Below are positions 1-8,076 of a stretch of 64,000 bases of DNA, in pieces. The notes under the pieces are model-generated. The model was not told the origin of the DNA. It saw only the letters and a program-made list of their open reading frames with translations, and searched no databases. Source of the DNA: Actinomadura coerulea (GTDB taxonomy: Bacteria; Actinomycetota; Actinomycetes; Streptosporangiales; Streptosporangiaceae); NCBI RefSeq assembly GCF_014208105.1, contig NZ_JACHMQ010000001.1:1922001-1986000 (forward strand). Direction: 5' to 3'. Within the stretch, counting starts at the first letter, position 1. The number at the start of each line of letters is the position of its first letter. The position numbers were made by a program, and so were the translations under genes.

Positions 1-168
1 GTAGTCGTCGAGGAGGATCCGGAGGTCGGCGACCGAGAGGTCCTGGAGGTTGTCGGAGCGCAGGACGCGCCCGAGCCGGGTGGTGCGGCCGTCGGCCGTG
101 GGGAGGCCGCCGAGGTCGCGGGCGTTGACGGCACCGTCCAGTTCGATCCACCGGGAGTCATCTTCCAT
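1..168 (-). CDS. Tyrosine/serine protein phosphatase, N-terminal part (cut by window edge)
   Basis: Only the first 56 codons are in the window; the gene runs off the left edge. The peptide starts MEDDSRWIELDGAVNARDLG and continues with a GGLPTADG stretch and RVLRSDNLQDLS. The 'NaRDLGG' signature followed by 'RsdnL' is typical of the Y_phosphatase3 family (actinobacterial PtpB-like phosphatases). The catalytic Cys-x5-Arg loop would lie outside the window, so activity cannot be judged. No Shine-Dalgarno motif precedes the ATG; a TAGGGT -10-like element lies 8 nt upstream, so a leaderless transcript is possible. It is divergent from the desaturase at 399. Confidence 0.75.
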   Translation of the reverse strand, partial: MEDDSRWIELDGAVNARDLGGLPTADGRTTRLGRVLRSDNLQDLSVADLRILLDDY

Positions 169-398
169 GACTTGTGACCCTATATGGAGACCAGGGGCGG
201 GCTCGGGGGCAGGGCCCGACGTCCCGCGGGTGATCAACTTGTCGAATGAGTGCGCCGGGGGGGGTACCGGGACCTGGGAGCCAGACGGTGAATGGCTCCG
301 CAGCGGGGTGACCGGACGACCTCACGCTGCGTAGCTTTCGAGGAGTCTTCTTCCCTGCGTTCCGCGCGATGTTCCGTCCCCTGCTGAATGGAGTCTCC

Positions 399-1430
399 AT
401 GCCCGCGACCCTGTCCGCTCCGTCCCGGCCGTCCGAAAGGTCGGCCGGGAGTGATTTCGCGCCGCTGGCACGGCGCGTCCGCGAGAGCGGGCTGCTGGAC
501 CGGCGGCGCGGCTACTACGCGCGGGCCATCGGGTTGAACCTGGCGGCGACCGCGGCGGTGTGGGGGGCGGTCGCGTGGGCGGGGGACGCCTGGTGGACGG
601 TCCTGCTGGGGATACCGCTGGCCGTGCTGTCGGCGCGGGCCGCGTTCCTCGGGCATGACGCGGGGCACCGGCAGATCGCGTCGAGCGCTCGGGCGAACCG
701 GTGGCTGGGGCTGCTGCTGGGGAACCTTCTGCTGGGGATGGGGCACGGGTGGTGGAGCGACAAGCACAACCGGCATCACGCCAATCCGAACCATGTCGGC
801 AAGGACCCCGATGTGGGGGAGGGTGTGCTGGCGTGGACCAGTGAGCAGGCAAAAGGCAAGCGGGGCGTTCTGCGGTGGGTGGCGCGGCACCAGGCCGCGT
901 TGTTCTTCCCGCTGCTGACGCTGGAGGGCGTGAACCTGAAGCTGGGGAGCCTGCTGTTCTTGCGTGGGCGTTCGCGGCGGGACCAGGTGCTGGAGGGCGG
1001 CCTGCTGGTCGTCCATGCGGTGGCGTTCCTGGGGCTGGCGTTCGCGTTGCTGCCGGTGGGGCAGGCGCTGGCGTTGGTGGCCGTTCAGCACGCGGTGTTC
1101 GGGGTGCACTTGGGTGCGGTGTTCGCGCCGAACCACAAGGGGATGGCGATGCCGGAGCCGGGGGAGCGGTGGGGGCATCTGCGGCGGCAGGTTCTGACGT
1201 CGCGGAACGTGCGGGGCGGTGTGGTGACGGACTGGCTGATGGGCGGTCTGAACTACCAGATCGAGCATCACCTGTTCCCGGGGGTGCCGCGGTGCAGCCT
1301 GCGGCGGCTGCGGCCGCTGGTGCGCGAGCACTGCGCGGCGGTGGGGTTGCCGTACACGGAGACGGGGCTGGTGGAGTCGTACCGGTTGGCGCTGGGGCAC
1401 ATGCGGGAGGTCGGGGAGCCGCTGCGCTAG
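399..1430 (+). CDS. Membrane fatty-acid desaturase (acyl-lipid/acyl-CoA type)
   Basis: A 343-residue di-iron membrane desaturase that would introduce a double bond into acyl chains of membrane lipids. The three histidine boxes are visible: H86-D-A-G-H90, H123-N-R-H126-H127, and a C-terminal NYQIEHHLFP box, the Q-x-x-HH form found in front-end/linoleoyl-type desaturases. Hydrophobic stretches flank the boxes (about residues 44-80 and 185-230). I start at the ATG at 399 because GGAG sits six bases before it; an in-frame ATG at 369 lacks a good ribosome site. Substrate position and electron donor (ferredoxin or flavodoxin) cannot be read from the sequence. It is followed 21 bp later by the DNA glycosylase gene. 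Confidence 0.9.
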   Translation: MPATLSAPSRPSERSAGSDFAPLARRVRESGLLDRRRGYYARAIGLNLAATAAVWGAVAWAGDAWWTVLLGIPLAVLSARAAFLGHDAGHRQIASSARANRWLGLLLGNLLLGMGHGWWSDKHNRHHANPNHVGKDPDVGEGVLAWTSEQAKGKRGVLRWVARHQAALFFPLLTLEGVNLKLGSLLFLRGRSRRDQVLEGGLLVVHAVAFLGLAFALLPVGQALALVAVQHAVFGVHLGAVFAPNHKGMAMPEPGERWGHLRRQVLTSRNVRGGVVTDWLMGGLNYQIEHHLFPGVPRCSLRRLRPLVREHCAAVGLPYTETGLVESYRLALGHMREVGEPLR

Positions 1431-1451
1431 GGCGGGGCTATGCTCCGGGCC

Positions 1452-2267
1452 ATGCCCGAGGGACACACGATCCACCGTCTGGCCGCCGAACATCAGCGGA
1501 TGTTCGGCGGCCTCGCCGTTTCCGCCACGAGTCCGCAGGGGCGGTTCGCCGAGGGGGCGCGGTGGCTGGACGGGCGGGTGCTGTCGGTGGCGGACGCGCA
1601 CGGCAAGCATCTGCTTCTGGGGTTCGACGATGATCGGACGCTGCATGTGCATCTGGGCATCTACGGCCGCTACGCGTTCGGGGAGGGGCCGGCGCCGGCT
1701 CCGGTGGGGTTGGTGCGGCTCCGGCTGGAGGGCGGCGGGCGGTACGCGGATCTTCGGGGACCTAATACCTGCGAGCTACTCGCTCCGGGTGAGGTGAAGC
1801 TGCTGCGTGATCGGCTGGGGCCGGATCCGTTGCGCGGGGACGCCGATCCGGAGTTGGCGTGGCGGCGGATCGGCCGGGCGCGGGCGCCGATCGCGGTGCT
1901 GCTGATGGATCAGTCGGTGGTGGCGGGGCCGGGGAACATCTACCGGGCGGAGGTGCTGTTCCGGCAGGGGATCGATCCGCGGTTGCCGGGGCGGCGGCTG
2001 GGTGCGCGGCAGTGGGCGGCGCTGTGGGACGACCTGGTGGGGTTGATGGCGGCGGGGGTGCGTGCGGGGCGGATCGACACGGTGCGGCCGGAGCACATGC
2101 CGGAGGCGATGGGTCGTGCGCCGCGGGTGGACGGTCATGGCAGGGAGGTGTACGTGTACCGGCGGGCGGGGCTGCCGTGTCTGGTGTGCGGGACGGCGGT
2201 GGCGACGGTGGAGGTGGCGGGGCGGAATCTGTTCTGGTGTCCGGGGTGCCAGCCGTCGGCGGTGTGA
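1452..2267 (+). CDS. nei: Fpg/Nei family DNA glycosylase-AP lyase (Nei1-like)
   Basis: A 271-residue base-excision repair enzyme that removes oxidised bases and nicks the abasic site. After Met removal the N-terminal Pro is the nucleophile and Glu the general acid; the sequence starts MPEGHTIHRLA, which fixes the start at 1452 rather than the upstream in-frame codon at 1440. The middle has the helix-two-turn-helix region with DQSVVAGPGNIYRAE, and the C-terminus has a zinc finger (CLVCG...FWCPGC). The opening is close to what I recall of mycobacterial Nei1. No partner repair gene is adjacent. Confidence 0.93.
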   Translation: MPEGHTIHRLAAEHQRMFGGLAVSATSPQGRFAEGARWLDGRVLSVADAHGKHLLLGFDDDRTLHVHLGIYGRYAFGEGPAPAPVGLVRLRLEGGGRYADLRGPNTCELLAPGEVKLLRDRLGPDPLRGDADPELAWRRIGRARAPIAVLLMDQSVVAGPGNIYRAEVLFRQGIDPRLPGRRLGARQWAALWDDLVGLMAAGVRAGRIDTVRPEHMPEAMGRAPRVDGHGREVYVYRRAGLPCLVCGTAVATVEVAGRNLFWCPGCQPSAV

Positions 2268-2342
2268 GGGGGGACAGCCCCCCTTTGGATCTTGGGGTTC
2301 GCCTGATCGTGCGTGGTCGGGTGGCGGTTCTAGCGTTCGGGC

Positions 2343-3518
2343 ATGGTTTCGACTCTGCGAAAGCGCCTCACTGTGGCGATGGGTGTCGCCGCCCTGCTCG
2401 CCGCTGATGTGGCTCCGGCCGCGGCGCGTCCTGCCGGTTCTGTGGAGGGTTTGCGCCGGGACGTCGAGGCGGTCCGCGCTCTGGGGGTCAGTGGCGTGCA
2501 GGCCCGGGTGGTCGCGGCTGACGGCCGGCGGTCGGTCGTGGTCAGTGGGACGGCGGAGCTGGGCACGGGGCGTCCGGTTCCTTCTGAGGGCTTTTTCCGT
2601 ATGGCGAGCACGTCCAAGACGCTGGTGGCCGTCGTGGTGTTGCAGTTGGTGGCCGAGGGCAGGCTATCTCTGGACGACAGCGTCGAGCGCTGGCTGCCGG
2701 GGGTCGTGCGGGGGAACGGCAACGACGGCGGCCGGATCATTCTGCGTCAGCTGCTTCAGCACACCGGCGGAATCCACGATGATCTTCCTGGGTACACCAC
2801 GCCGGGGGAGTACTACCGGCAGCGCTATGACGTCCACGAGCCTGAGGAACTGGTGGCGCGGGCGATGGCTCATGCGCCGGACTTCCCGCCTGGGGAGGGC
2901 TGGGCGTATTCCAACACCGGGTATGTGCTGCTGGGCATGGTCGTGCAGAAGGTGACGGGGCGGGGCGCTCACGAGGAGATCAGGGACCGTGTTGTGCGTC
3001 CGGTGGGTCTCGACCGGACGCGGTGGCTCGGCACGTCGCCGACGCTGCCCCGGCCGCATGCCAGGGCTTACCAGTTCTTCGGTCCGGGTTCGCGGGTGGA
3101 TGTCACCGATCAGGTGACGGTGGACTACGGGAACCTTTCGTGGGTGACGACGACGCGGGATGAGAATCGTCTGTTCCGTGCGCTGCTTTCGGGGCGTCTG
3201 CTGCCGGCGCGGCAGTTGGCGGAGATGAAGCGGACCGTTCCGGTGAGTGCTGAGGTTGAGCGGATGTGGCCGGGCGGCCGGTACGGGCTGGGTCTGGTCG
3301 AGCGTCCTTTGAGCTGTGGCGGGTCGTACTGGGGGCATGAGGGCGGGGACGGCGGTTACATCACGTTGAACGGTGTGACGGGTGACGGGCGGCGGAGCGC
3401 GGTGGTGTCGATGTCGGAGGCGCGGGGTGATTCGCTGGAGCACGTCCTGGAGCAGGAGGACGCGGCCAGTGCCCTGATCGACCATGCGCTGTGCGCCGGG
3501 GGTTCCGGCGCTTCGTGA
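2343..3518 (+). CDS. Secreted serine hydrolase, class C beta-lactamase / DD-peptidase fold
   Basis: A 391-residue exported protein. A signal peptide covers about residues 1-28 (RKR, hydrophobic core, AAARPA cleavage region). The penicillin-recognising fold is shown by S89-T-S-K92 (SxxK, the acyl-enzyme serine), a YSNTGY motif (Y-x-N) near residue 196, and a late GHEGGDGGY segment in place of the KTG box, as in many family-12 serine hydrolases. The family includes D-Ala-D-Ala carboxypeptidases, esterases and D-aminopeptidases, so the substrate is unknown. It is monocistronic; the next gene on this strand is far away and a VOC pseudogene faces it. Confidence 0.88.
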   Translation: MVSTLRKRLTVAMGVAALLAADVAPAAARPAGSVEGLRRDVEAVRALGVSGVQARVVAADGRRSVVVSGTAELGTGRPVPSEGFFRMASTSKTLVAVVVLQLVAEGRLSLDDSVERWLPGVVRGNGNDGGRIILRQLLQHTGGIHDDLPGYTTPGEYYRQRYDVHEPEELVARAMAHAPDFPPGEGWAYSNTGYVLLGMVVQKVTGRGAHEEIRDRVVRPVGLDRTRWLGTSPTLPRPHARAYQFFGPGSRVDVTDQVTVDYGNLSWVTTTRDENRLFRALLSGRLLPARQLAEMKRTVPVSAEVERMWPGGRYGLGLVERPLSCGGSYWGHEGGDGGYITLNGVTGDGRRSAVVSMSEARGDSLEHVLEQEDAASALIDHALCAGGSGAS

Positions 3519-3519
3519 G

Positions 3520-3890
3520 CGTGGCGCGCGGGTGGTGCGCGGAGACCTTGCGGAGGCGCTCGCGGAGCTTGGTCGGTCGGCCCGGGATGACTCGCACATG
3601 CCGGTGATCCGGCCTCGGGTGACGGTGAAGGCGATGACGGAGAGAGGTGTTCCGTCGGGACGCCAGGACATGCGGCTTCGCCCGGCTGTCCGGCGGCCGC
3701 CGGATGCGGCCACAGGATGATCTGCACCGGGGTGTCGGGGACGCCGACGGTGAGGAAGCGCCCGTCGGGCCCCGGGAAGTCGATCCGCTTCCGCAGGCCG
3801 AGCCCGTCGGCCGAGCCCGTCGGTGGAGAACCTCAGCGCGCGGTCCTGATCGGTGACGTGGACCGTCACGTACATGATGTTGGTCAGCAT
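3520..3890 (-). pseudogene. VOC (glyoxalase/bleomycin-resistance fold) gene, frameshifted
   Basis: Reading from the ATG at 3890 the frame gives MLTNIMYVTVHVTDQDRALRF followed by TDGLG, a normal VOC opening. It then loses register at a 13-bp tandem duplication (3796-3821). Removing one copy restores the expected text: LRKRIDFPGPDGRFLTVGVP, then a VQIILWPHP stretch. A second disruption lies near 3660-3690, where a PDGTPLSVIAFTV segment resumes in another frame; the C-terminal third is not recognisable. The WYL regulator at 4014-5099 lies upstream on the same strand, and WYL-VOC pairs are common in actinomycetes. The 3' limit is approximate. A sequencing error at the duplication would make it less decayed than it looks. 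Confidence 0.65.
3796..3821. repeat. 13-bp tandem duplication inside the VOC pseudogene
   Basis: GGCCGAGCCCGTC occurs twice head to tail, followed by a further GG. Since 13 is not a multiple of three, the second copy shifts the reading frame of the minus-strand VOC gene exactly in its conserved TDGLGLRKR stretch. One copy gives an uninterrupted protein sequence through this point. Confidence 0.9.
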
Positions 3891-4013
3891 CCTGTCCTCG
3901 ATTCACTCGTTGGTGCGGCGACCGTTGGTGTTCGGTCGTCACACCCATGACGAGTGCCGGCGGGAGAAGGTAACAGGAGACGAGGATCGGCTGGCTGGCG
4001 GTGGTTCCTGCGC

Positions 4014-5099
4014 TCAGCCTCCTCGCGGGTCTTCGCGTCCGATGGTGGGGCGGGTGTGGTCGGGGGTGTAGCGGGCGGCGAGGGCGCGGGCGGTGTCGGC
4101 GATCATGTCGCGGAGGTGCGGGGGGTCGATGACCTCGACGTCGGCGCCGAGTTTGAGGAATTCGACGTGGGCGTGGCGGACGGATTCGATGGGGAGGGTG
4201 GCGTGGATCCAGCCGTCGGGGCCGGGTGGGGTGGCGGTGTCGAGGGCGGCGCGGGCCATGGTGGGCGGGAGGAGGATCTGGGAGCGGGTGAGGCCGTCGG
4301 GGGAGAGTTTGACGGTGGCGTGCTCGCGGTAGGCGTCGGCTTCGAAGCGTTCGGCGTAGGCGGCCCAGAAGGCGGCGAGGTCGAATCCGTGGGGGCGGTC
4401 GAAGTGGCCGGGGAGGGCGCGCAGGGTCAGGACGCGTGAGACGCGGTAGGTGCGGGGGTCGCGCGCGATGCCGTCGGGTGCGTCGCCGGCGGTGTCGCTG
4501 TCGGCGGTGCCGGTGTCGGGCGGGTCGCTGGGGGCGGGGCGGGCGATGAGGTACCAGGAGCCCGCCTTGAGGACGACGCCGAGGGGTTCCAGGTGGCGGG
4601 TGACCTGCTGGGGGCGGCGCCAGCGGCGGTAGAGCACCTCGATGCGGTGCTGGTTCCAGACGGCGTCGGCGATGGCGTGCAGGTGGGGGACGTCGTCGGG
4701 GGTGCGGAACCAGCCGGGGGCGTCGAGGTGGAAGCGTTCGCGGATGCGGGAGGCGCGGGTGCGCAGGTCGGGTGGCAGGGCGGCCATGAGTTTGAGTTCG
4801 GCGGCCAGGACGTCGCCGAGGCCGAGCTGGGAGGCGGGGCCGGGCAGGGCGGACAGGGTGAGGGATTCGGCTTCGGTGGCGGTGAGGCCGGTGAGGCGGG
4901 TGCGGTAGCCGTTGAGGAGGCGGTAGCCGCCGTCGGGGCCGCGGTCGGCGTAGACGGGGACGCCGGCGGCGCTGAGGGATTCGACGTCGCGGTAGACGGT
5001 GCGGACGGACACTTCCAGTTCGGCGGCGAGTTGGCGGGCGGTCATGCGTTCCCTGGTCTGCAGGAGCAGCAGGAGGGACAGCAGCCGGCTCGCGCGCAT
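4014..5099 (-). CDS. WYL-domain transcriptional regulator (YafY family)
   Basis: A 361-residue one-component regulator. An N-terminal winged HTH (residues about 1-60, MTARQLAAELEVSVRTVYRD) is followed by a YADRGPDGGYRL wing and a WYL ligand-sensing domain (RIEVLYRRWRRP, LGVVLKAGSWYLIAR). The C-terminal WCX extension ends near DPPHLRDMIADTA. Such regulators usually control an adjacent enzyme gene; the likely former target is the VOC pseudogene directly downstream on the same strand. A 43-bp gap separates it from the upstream isochorismate synthase gene, so read-through from that gene is possible. Confidence 0.9.
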   Translation of the reverse strand: MRASRLLSLLLLLQTRERMTARQLAAELEVSVRTVYRDVESLSAAGVPVYADRGPDGGYRLLNGYRTRLTGLTATEAESLTLSALPGPASQLGLGDVLAAELKLMAALPPDLRTRASRIRERFHLDAPGWFRTPDDVPHLHAIADAVWNQHRIEVLYRRWRRPQQVTRHLEPLGVVLKAGSWYLIARPAPSDPPDTGTADSDTAGDAPDGIARDPRTYRVSRVLTLRALPGHFDRPHGFDLAAFWAAYAERFEADAYREHATVKLSPDGLTRSQILLPPTMARAALDTATPPGPDGWIHATLPIESVRHAHVEFLKLGADVEVIDPPHLRDMIADTARALAARYTPDHTRPTIGREDPRGG

Positions 5100-5142
5100 G
5101 GGTCCAGTGTGCCGGTGGGGGGCGGTCGGTGGTGCTGGGGGG

Positions 5143-6432
5143 TCAGCCGTGCAGGGCGTACTGCATGGGGCGGAACTTGGCGCGGGCTTCGGCGAGTTCG
5201 GCGTCGGGGTCGGAGTCGGCGACGATGCCGCAGCCGGCGAACAGGCGGGCGCGGGTGCCGTCGATCTCGGCGCAGCGTAGGGCGATGCCCCATTCGCCGT
5301 CGCCGCGGGCGTCGATCCAGCCGACGGGGCCGGCGTAGCGGCCGCGGTCCATGCCCTCGAGTTCGCGGATGAGGTCCATGGCGGTGTCGGTGGGGGTGCC
5401 GCAGACGGCGGGGGTGGGGTGCAGGGCGGCGACGACGTCGAGGACGGAGCGGTCGGCGGCCAGGCGTCCGCGCAGGGGGGAGGCGAGGTGCAGGACGTTG
5501 GGGAGGGTGAGGAGTTCGGGTTCGTCGGGGACGGTGAGGTGGGCGCAGAGGGGGGTGAGGGCGTCGCGGACCATTTCGGCGGCGTAGCGGTGCTCTTCGC
5601 GGTCCTTGGGGGAGGTGAAGAGGCGGGCGGCGCGGGCCTGGTCGTCGGCGGGGGTGTCGCCGCGGGCGGTGGTGCCGGCGAGGACGAGCGATTCGATGTC
5701 GCCGCCGGTGCGGCGGATGAGGAGTTCGGGGGTGGCGCCGACCATGCCGGCGCAGGAGAAGGTGTAGCAGCCGGGGTAGCGGGCGGCGAGGCGCTGGAGG
5801 AGGACGCGGGCGTCGATGGGGGTGTCGGCGCGGACGGTGAGGTCGCGGGCGAGGACGACTTTGCCGAGGTGGCCGGTGTTGTCGGCGGGGCGGGGCGGGG
5901 GTGGGGCGGTGTCGGGCCGGAGGTGGCCGCGGCGGATGCGGTCGACGGCGGTGGCGACGGCGTGCTTCCAGGCGTGTTCGGGGAGGGCGCCGTCGCTCCA
6001 GCGCAGGCCGGTGGGTGCCTGGGGCGGGTTGGCGAGGGTGAGGGGGTCGGTGTCGTCGCCGATGGTGGTGAGCCAGGCGTGGCCGTCGCGGCGGCCGAGG
6101 ACGCGGCGGGGGATGATGAGGGTGGAGTCGGGGGATTTGGGGTCGAAGCCGAAGGTGCCGAAGGCGACGGGTCCGGAGCCGGGGACGTTGACGGTGTCGT
6201 CGACGGCGGCGGCGTCGAACAGGTCGCGGAGCATGCGGGCGGCGGCGTCGAAGCGGTCGTGGCCGCCGGGGAGGGTGAGGCGGGCGGCTTCGCCCCAGCC
6301 GACGATTCCTTGGCCGTGGCGGATCCAGGCGAGCGCGGAGGGGTGCGGAAGCCGCGCGATGAGGTCGCCCGGGTCGGGGATCGGGACGGTGCGGACGGTG
6401 AGTCGGTCCGGTGCTGTCACGGCGAGCTTCAC
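5143..6432 (-). CDS. Isochorismate synthase (menaquinone or siderophore branch)
   Basis: About 429 residues of the chorismate-binding family, converting chorismate to isochorismate. Signature segments include LGKVVLARDLTV, SCAGMVGATPELLI, LAGTTARG, SPKDREEHRYAAEMV, ALHPTPAVCGTPT and MDRGRYAGPVGWIDARGDGE, all in the order seen in MenF/EntC/DhbC. Which branch it serves cannot be decided because no other men or siderophore gene is adjacent. I take the GTG at 6432 as start: the GTG at 6441 would lie inside the apparent -10 box (TACAGT), while 6432 is 7 nt downstream of it, fitting a leaderless mRNA. There is no Shine-Dalgarno sequence. Confidence 0.9.
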   Translation of the reverse strand: MKLAVTAPDRLTVRTVPIPDPGDLIARLPHPSALAWIRHGQGIVGWGEAARLTLPGGHDRFDAAARMLRDLFDAAAVDDTVNVPGSGPVAFGTFGFDPKSPDSTLIIPRRVLGRRDGHAWLTTIGDDTDPLTLANPPQAPTGLRWSDGALPEHAWKHAVATAVDRIRRGHLRPDTAPPPPRPADNTGHLGKVVLARDLTVRADTPIDARVLLQRLAARYPGCYTFSCAGMVGATPELLIRRTGGDIESLVLAGTTARGDTPADDQARAARLFTSPKDREEHRYAAEMVRDALTPLCAHLTVPDEPELLTLPNVLHLASPLRGRLAADRSVLDVVAALHPTPAVCGTPTDTAMDLIRELEGMDRGRYAGPVGWIDARGDGEWGIALRCAEIDGTRARLFAGCGIVADSDPDAELAEARAKFRPMQYALHG

Positions 6433-6468
6433 GTGAGCCACTGTACGCCAGATTTGAACCTGTTCAAA
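6433..6468 (-). promoter_or_regulatory. Promoter and operator of the isochorismate synthase gene
   Basis: On the minus strand TTGAAC, 16 bp, TACAGT forms a good -35/-10 pair ending 7 nt before the GTG at 6432. The -35 overlaps a 16-bp inverted repeat TTTGAACCTGTTCAAA (6453-6468) with 7-bp arms, placed where a bound repressor would block RNA polymerase. The binding protein is unknown. Confidence 0.55.
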
Positions 6469-6579
6469 CGGGCGGGGTGGCGGTGGGGTGAGGTGTGCGC
6501 CACAGCGGCCTGGTTGCGCGTATGCCCCGTCCGTCCCGTCCTCATGCGGGGAGGGGGCGAACGGGGCGGTGCGCGGGGG

Positions 6580-7167
6580 TCAGCGGCGGGCGGCGCCGGT
6601 GAGCTTCCAGGCGGCGGGCAGCAGTCCGGCGGCCAGCAGGACCTTCAGCGCGTCGCCGGCCAGGAACGGGGTGACGCCCAGGTCGAGCGCCTTGGCGAGG
6701 TCGACGTGCAGGGCGGCCATCAGGTAGGGGACGCCGGCGGCGTACATGATGGCGGTTCCGGTGAGCATGGTGCCGATGGTGCGCAGCGGGGTGCGGTCGC
6801 CGCCGAGCTGGGCGAGGCGTCCGACGACGGCGGCGGCGGCGACGAATCCGATGACGTAGCCGAGGGTGGGGAATCCGGCGCCGGAGGTGCCGTCGGTGAA
6901 CCAGGGGACGCCGGCCATTCCGGCGAGCAGGTAGACCAGCATGCCGAGGCCGGCGCGGCCGAAGCCGAGGGCGGCGCCGGTGAGCAGGACGGCGAAGGTC
7001 TGCCCGGTCACCGGGACGGGGGTGCCGGGCAGCGGGACCGCGATCTGCGCGGCGAGGCCGACGAAGGCGGCGGCGCCGATGACGAGCGCGGCGTCGCGGG
7101 CCAGTGAGCCGGGCAGCAGGTCGCCCAGGACGGCGGGGCGCCGCCGGGTTGCGTGGGCAGTAGCCAC
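6580..7167 (-). CDS. bioY: BioY, substrate-binding membrane subunit of a biotin ECF transporter
   Basis: A 195-residue integral membrane protein with about six hydrophobic segments. The BioY hallmarks are present: VPLPGTPVPVTGQTFAVLL near the start, GMAGVPWFTDGTSG, FPTLGYVIGF and a C-terminal GVTPFLAGDALKV. It would capture biotin as an S-component. No EcfA or EcfT gene is adjacent, so it must work alone or share a general ECF module encoded elsewhere. I choose the GTG at 7167 because GGGAGG lies 5 bases upstream; the in-frame TTG at 7179 would overlap that site. Confidence 0.93.
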   Translation of the reverse strand: MATAHATRRRPAVLGDLLPGSLARDAALVIGAAAFVGLAAQIAVPLPGTPVPVTGQTFAVLLTGAALGFGRAGLGMLVYLLAGMAGVPWFTDGTSGAGFPTLGYVIGFVAAAAVVGRLAQLGGDRTPLRTIGTMLTGTAIMYAAGVPYLMAALHVDLAKALDLGVTPFLAGDALKVLLAAGLLPAAWKLTGAARR

Positions 7168-7272
7168 AGATCCTCCCAAAACGGTTGTGTCAGGCCGAAA
7201 CCTAGCGAACTGCCTTTCCGGAGTGGACGCCGCGGCCTACAGAAACCGGCGCCTCCGCTTTGTCGCCGCCCC

Positions 7273-7989
7273 TCAGCCGAGGGCGGCGCGCGGGCCGCGG
7301 GCGAGGTAGACCACGTCGGGCTCGCCGCGCGGCACCGGGACGGGCCTGGCCTCCACGGAGCCGAACCGGTCCCGCAGCAGCGCCTCGAACGCCGGGGCGG
7401 CGCCCGCGCTCCACACCGCGAGCACGCCGCGCGGCGTCAGCAGTTCCGCGAGGGCGTCCAGGCCCGTGGCCGCGTACAGGCGGGCGTTGCCGGGGGTGAC
7501 GGTCCAGTCGGGGCCGTTGTCGATGTCCAGGCACACCGCGTCGAAGCGGCCCGTGCCGGGGGCGGTGACGTAGTCGAGCAGGTCGGCGCGTTCGACGGTG
7601 ACGCGGGGGTCCTCCAGCGCGCCCCGGGACCAGGGCCGCAGCGCGGTGGCGTGCCAGGCGATGACGGCGGGCTCGCGCTCGACGACGGTGACGTGCTCCA
7701 CGCCGCCGCCGGTGAGGGCCTCGACGAGGGAGAACCCGACGCCCAGGCCGCCGATGAGGACCCGCGCCGGCCCGCCGGGGCCCGGCGCGGCCGCGTCGAG
7801 GGCGGCGCGGACCAGCAGCCGCTCGGACTCGCCGTTGCGGGTGTCCATCAGGAACACGCCGTTGCTGATGATCTCGTAGTCCCCGCCCGCCCGGCGCAGC
7901 ACCAGTTCGCCGCCCAGGCCGGCGGCGCGCTCGACCACCTCGGCCGGCGCCCGCGCCGGCTCCTCGCGCGTGTGCGCAGCCGATCCCAT
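7273..7989 (-). CDS. Spermidine-synthase-like methyltransferase-fold protein
   Basis: A 238-residue protein with the Rossmann fold of spermidine/spermine synthases. The segments RVLIGGLGVGFSLVEAL (glycine-rich loop), VTVVEREPAVIAWH (acidic residue after strand 2), VTVERADLLDYV and FDAVCLDIDNGPDW match the polyamine synthase-like layout. An N-terminal beta segment has EIISNGVFLMDTRNGESE. Many actinobacterial members have no shown polyamine activity, so the reaction is open. It lies 105 bp upstream of bioY on the same strand, with room for a separate bioY promoter. Confidence 0.8.
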   Translation of the reverse strand: MGSAAHTREEPARAPAEVVERAAGLGGELVLRRAGGDYEIISNGVFLMDTRNGESERLLVRAALDAAAPGPGGPARVLIGGLGVGFSLVEALTGGGVEHVTVVEREPAVIAWHATALRPWSRGALEDPRVTVERADLLDYVTAPGTGRFDAVCLDIDNGPDWTVTPGNARLYAATGLDALAELLTPRGVLAVWSAGAAPAFEALLRDRFGSVEARPVPVPRGEPDVVYLARGPRAALG

Positions 7990-8076
7990 GACCGCACCCT
8001 AGCCGCCGCGGAGGCCGGGTCCGGACGGACGGTGCCCGGCGCGGGGCCGGGGCGGCCGGGGGGCGCGCCTGACCGC

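Noticed and set aside
3484-3720. Plus-strand frame reading PALRERGARVVRGDLAEALAE
   Set aside because: It looks like a Rossmann/NmrA fragment but has no complete fold or ribosome site and is antisense to the clearer VOC pseudogene.
4593-7107. Long Gly/Ala-rich plus-strand frames opposite WYL, isochorismate synthase and BioY genes
   Set aside because: They are codon-bias shadows of the real minus-strand genes with no domain signatures.
7189-7202. 14-mer GTCAGGCCGAAACC shared with 25423-25436 as a possible common operator
   Set aside because: It is not palindromic and repeats of this length are expected by chance in 64 kb of GC-rich DNA.
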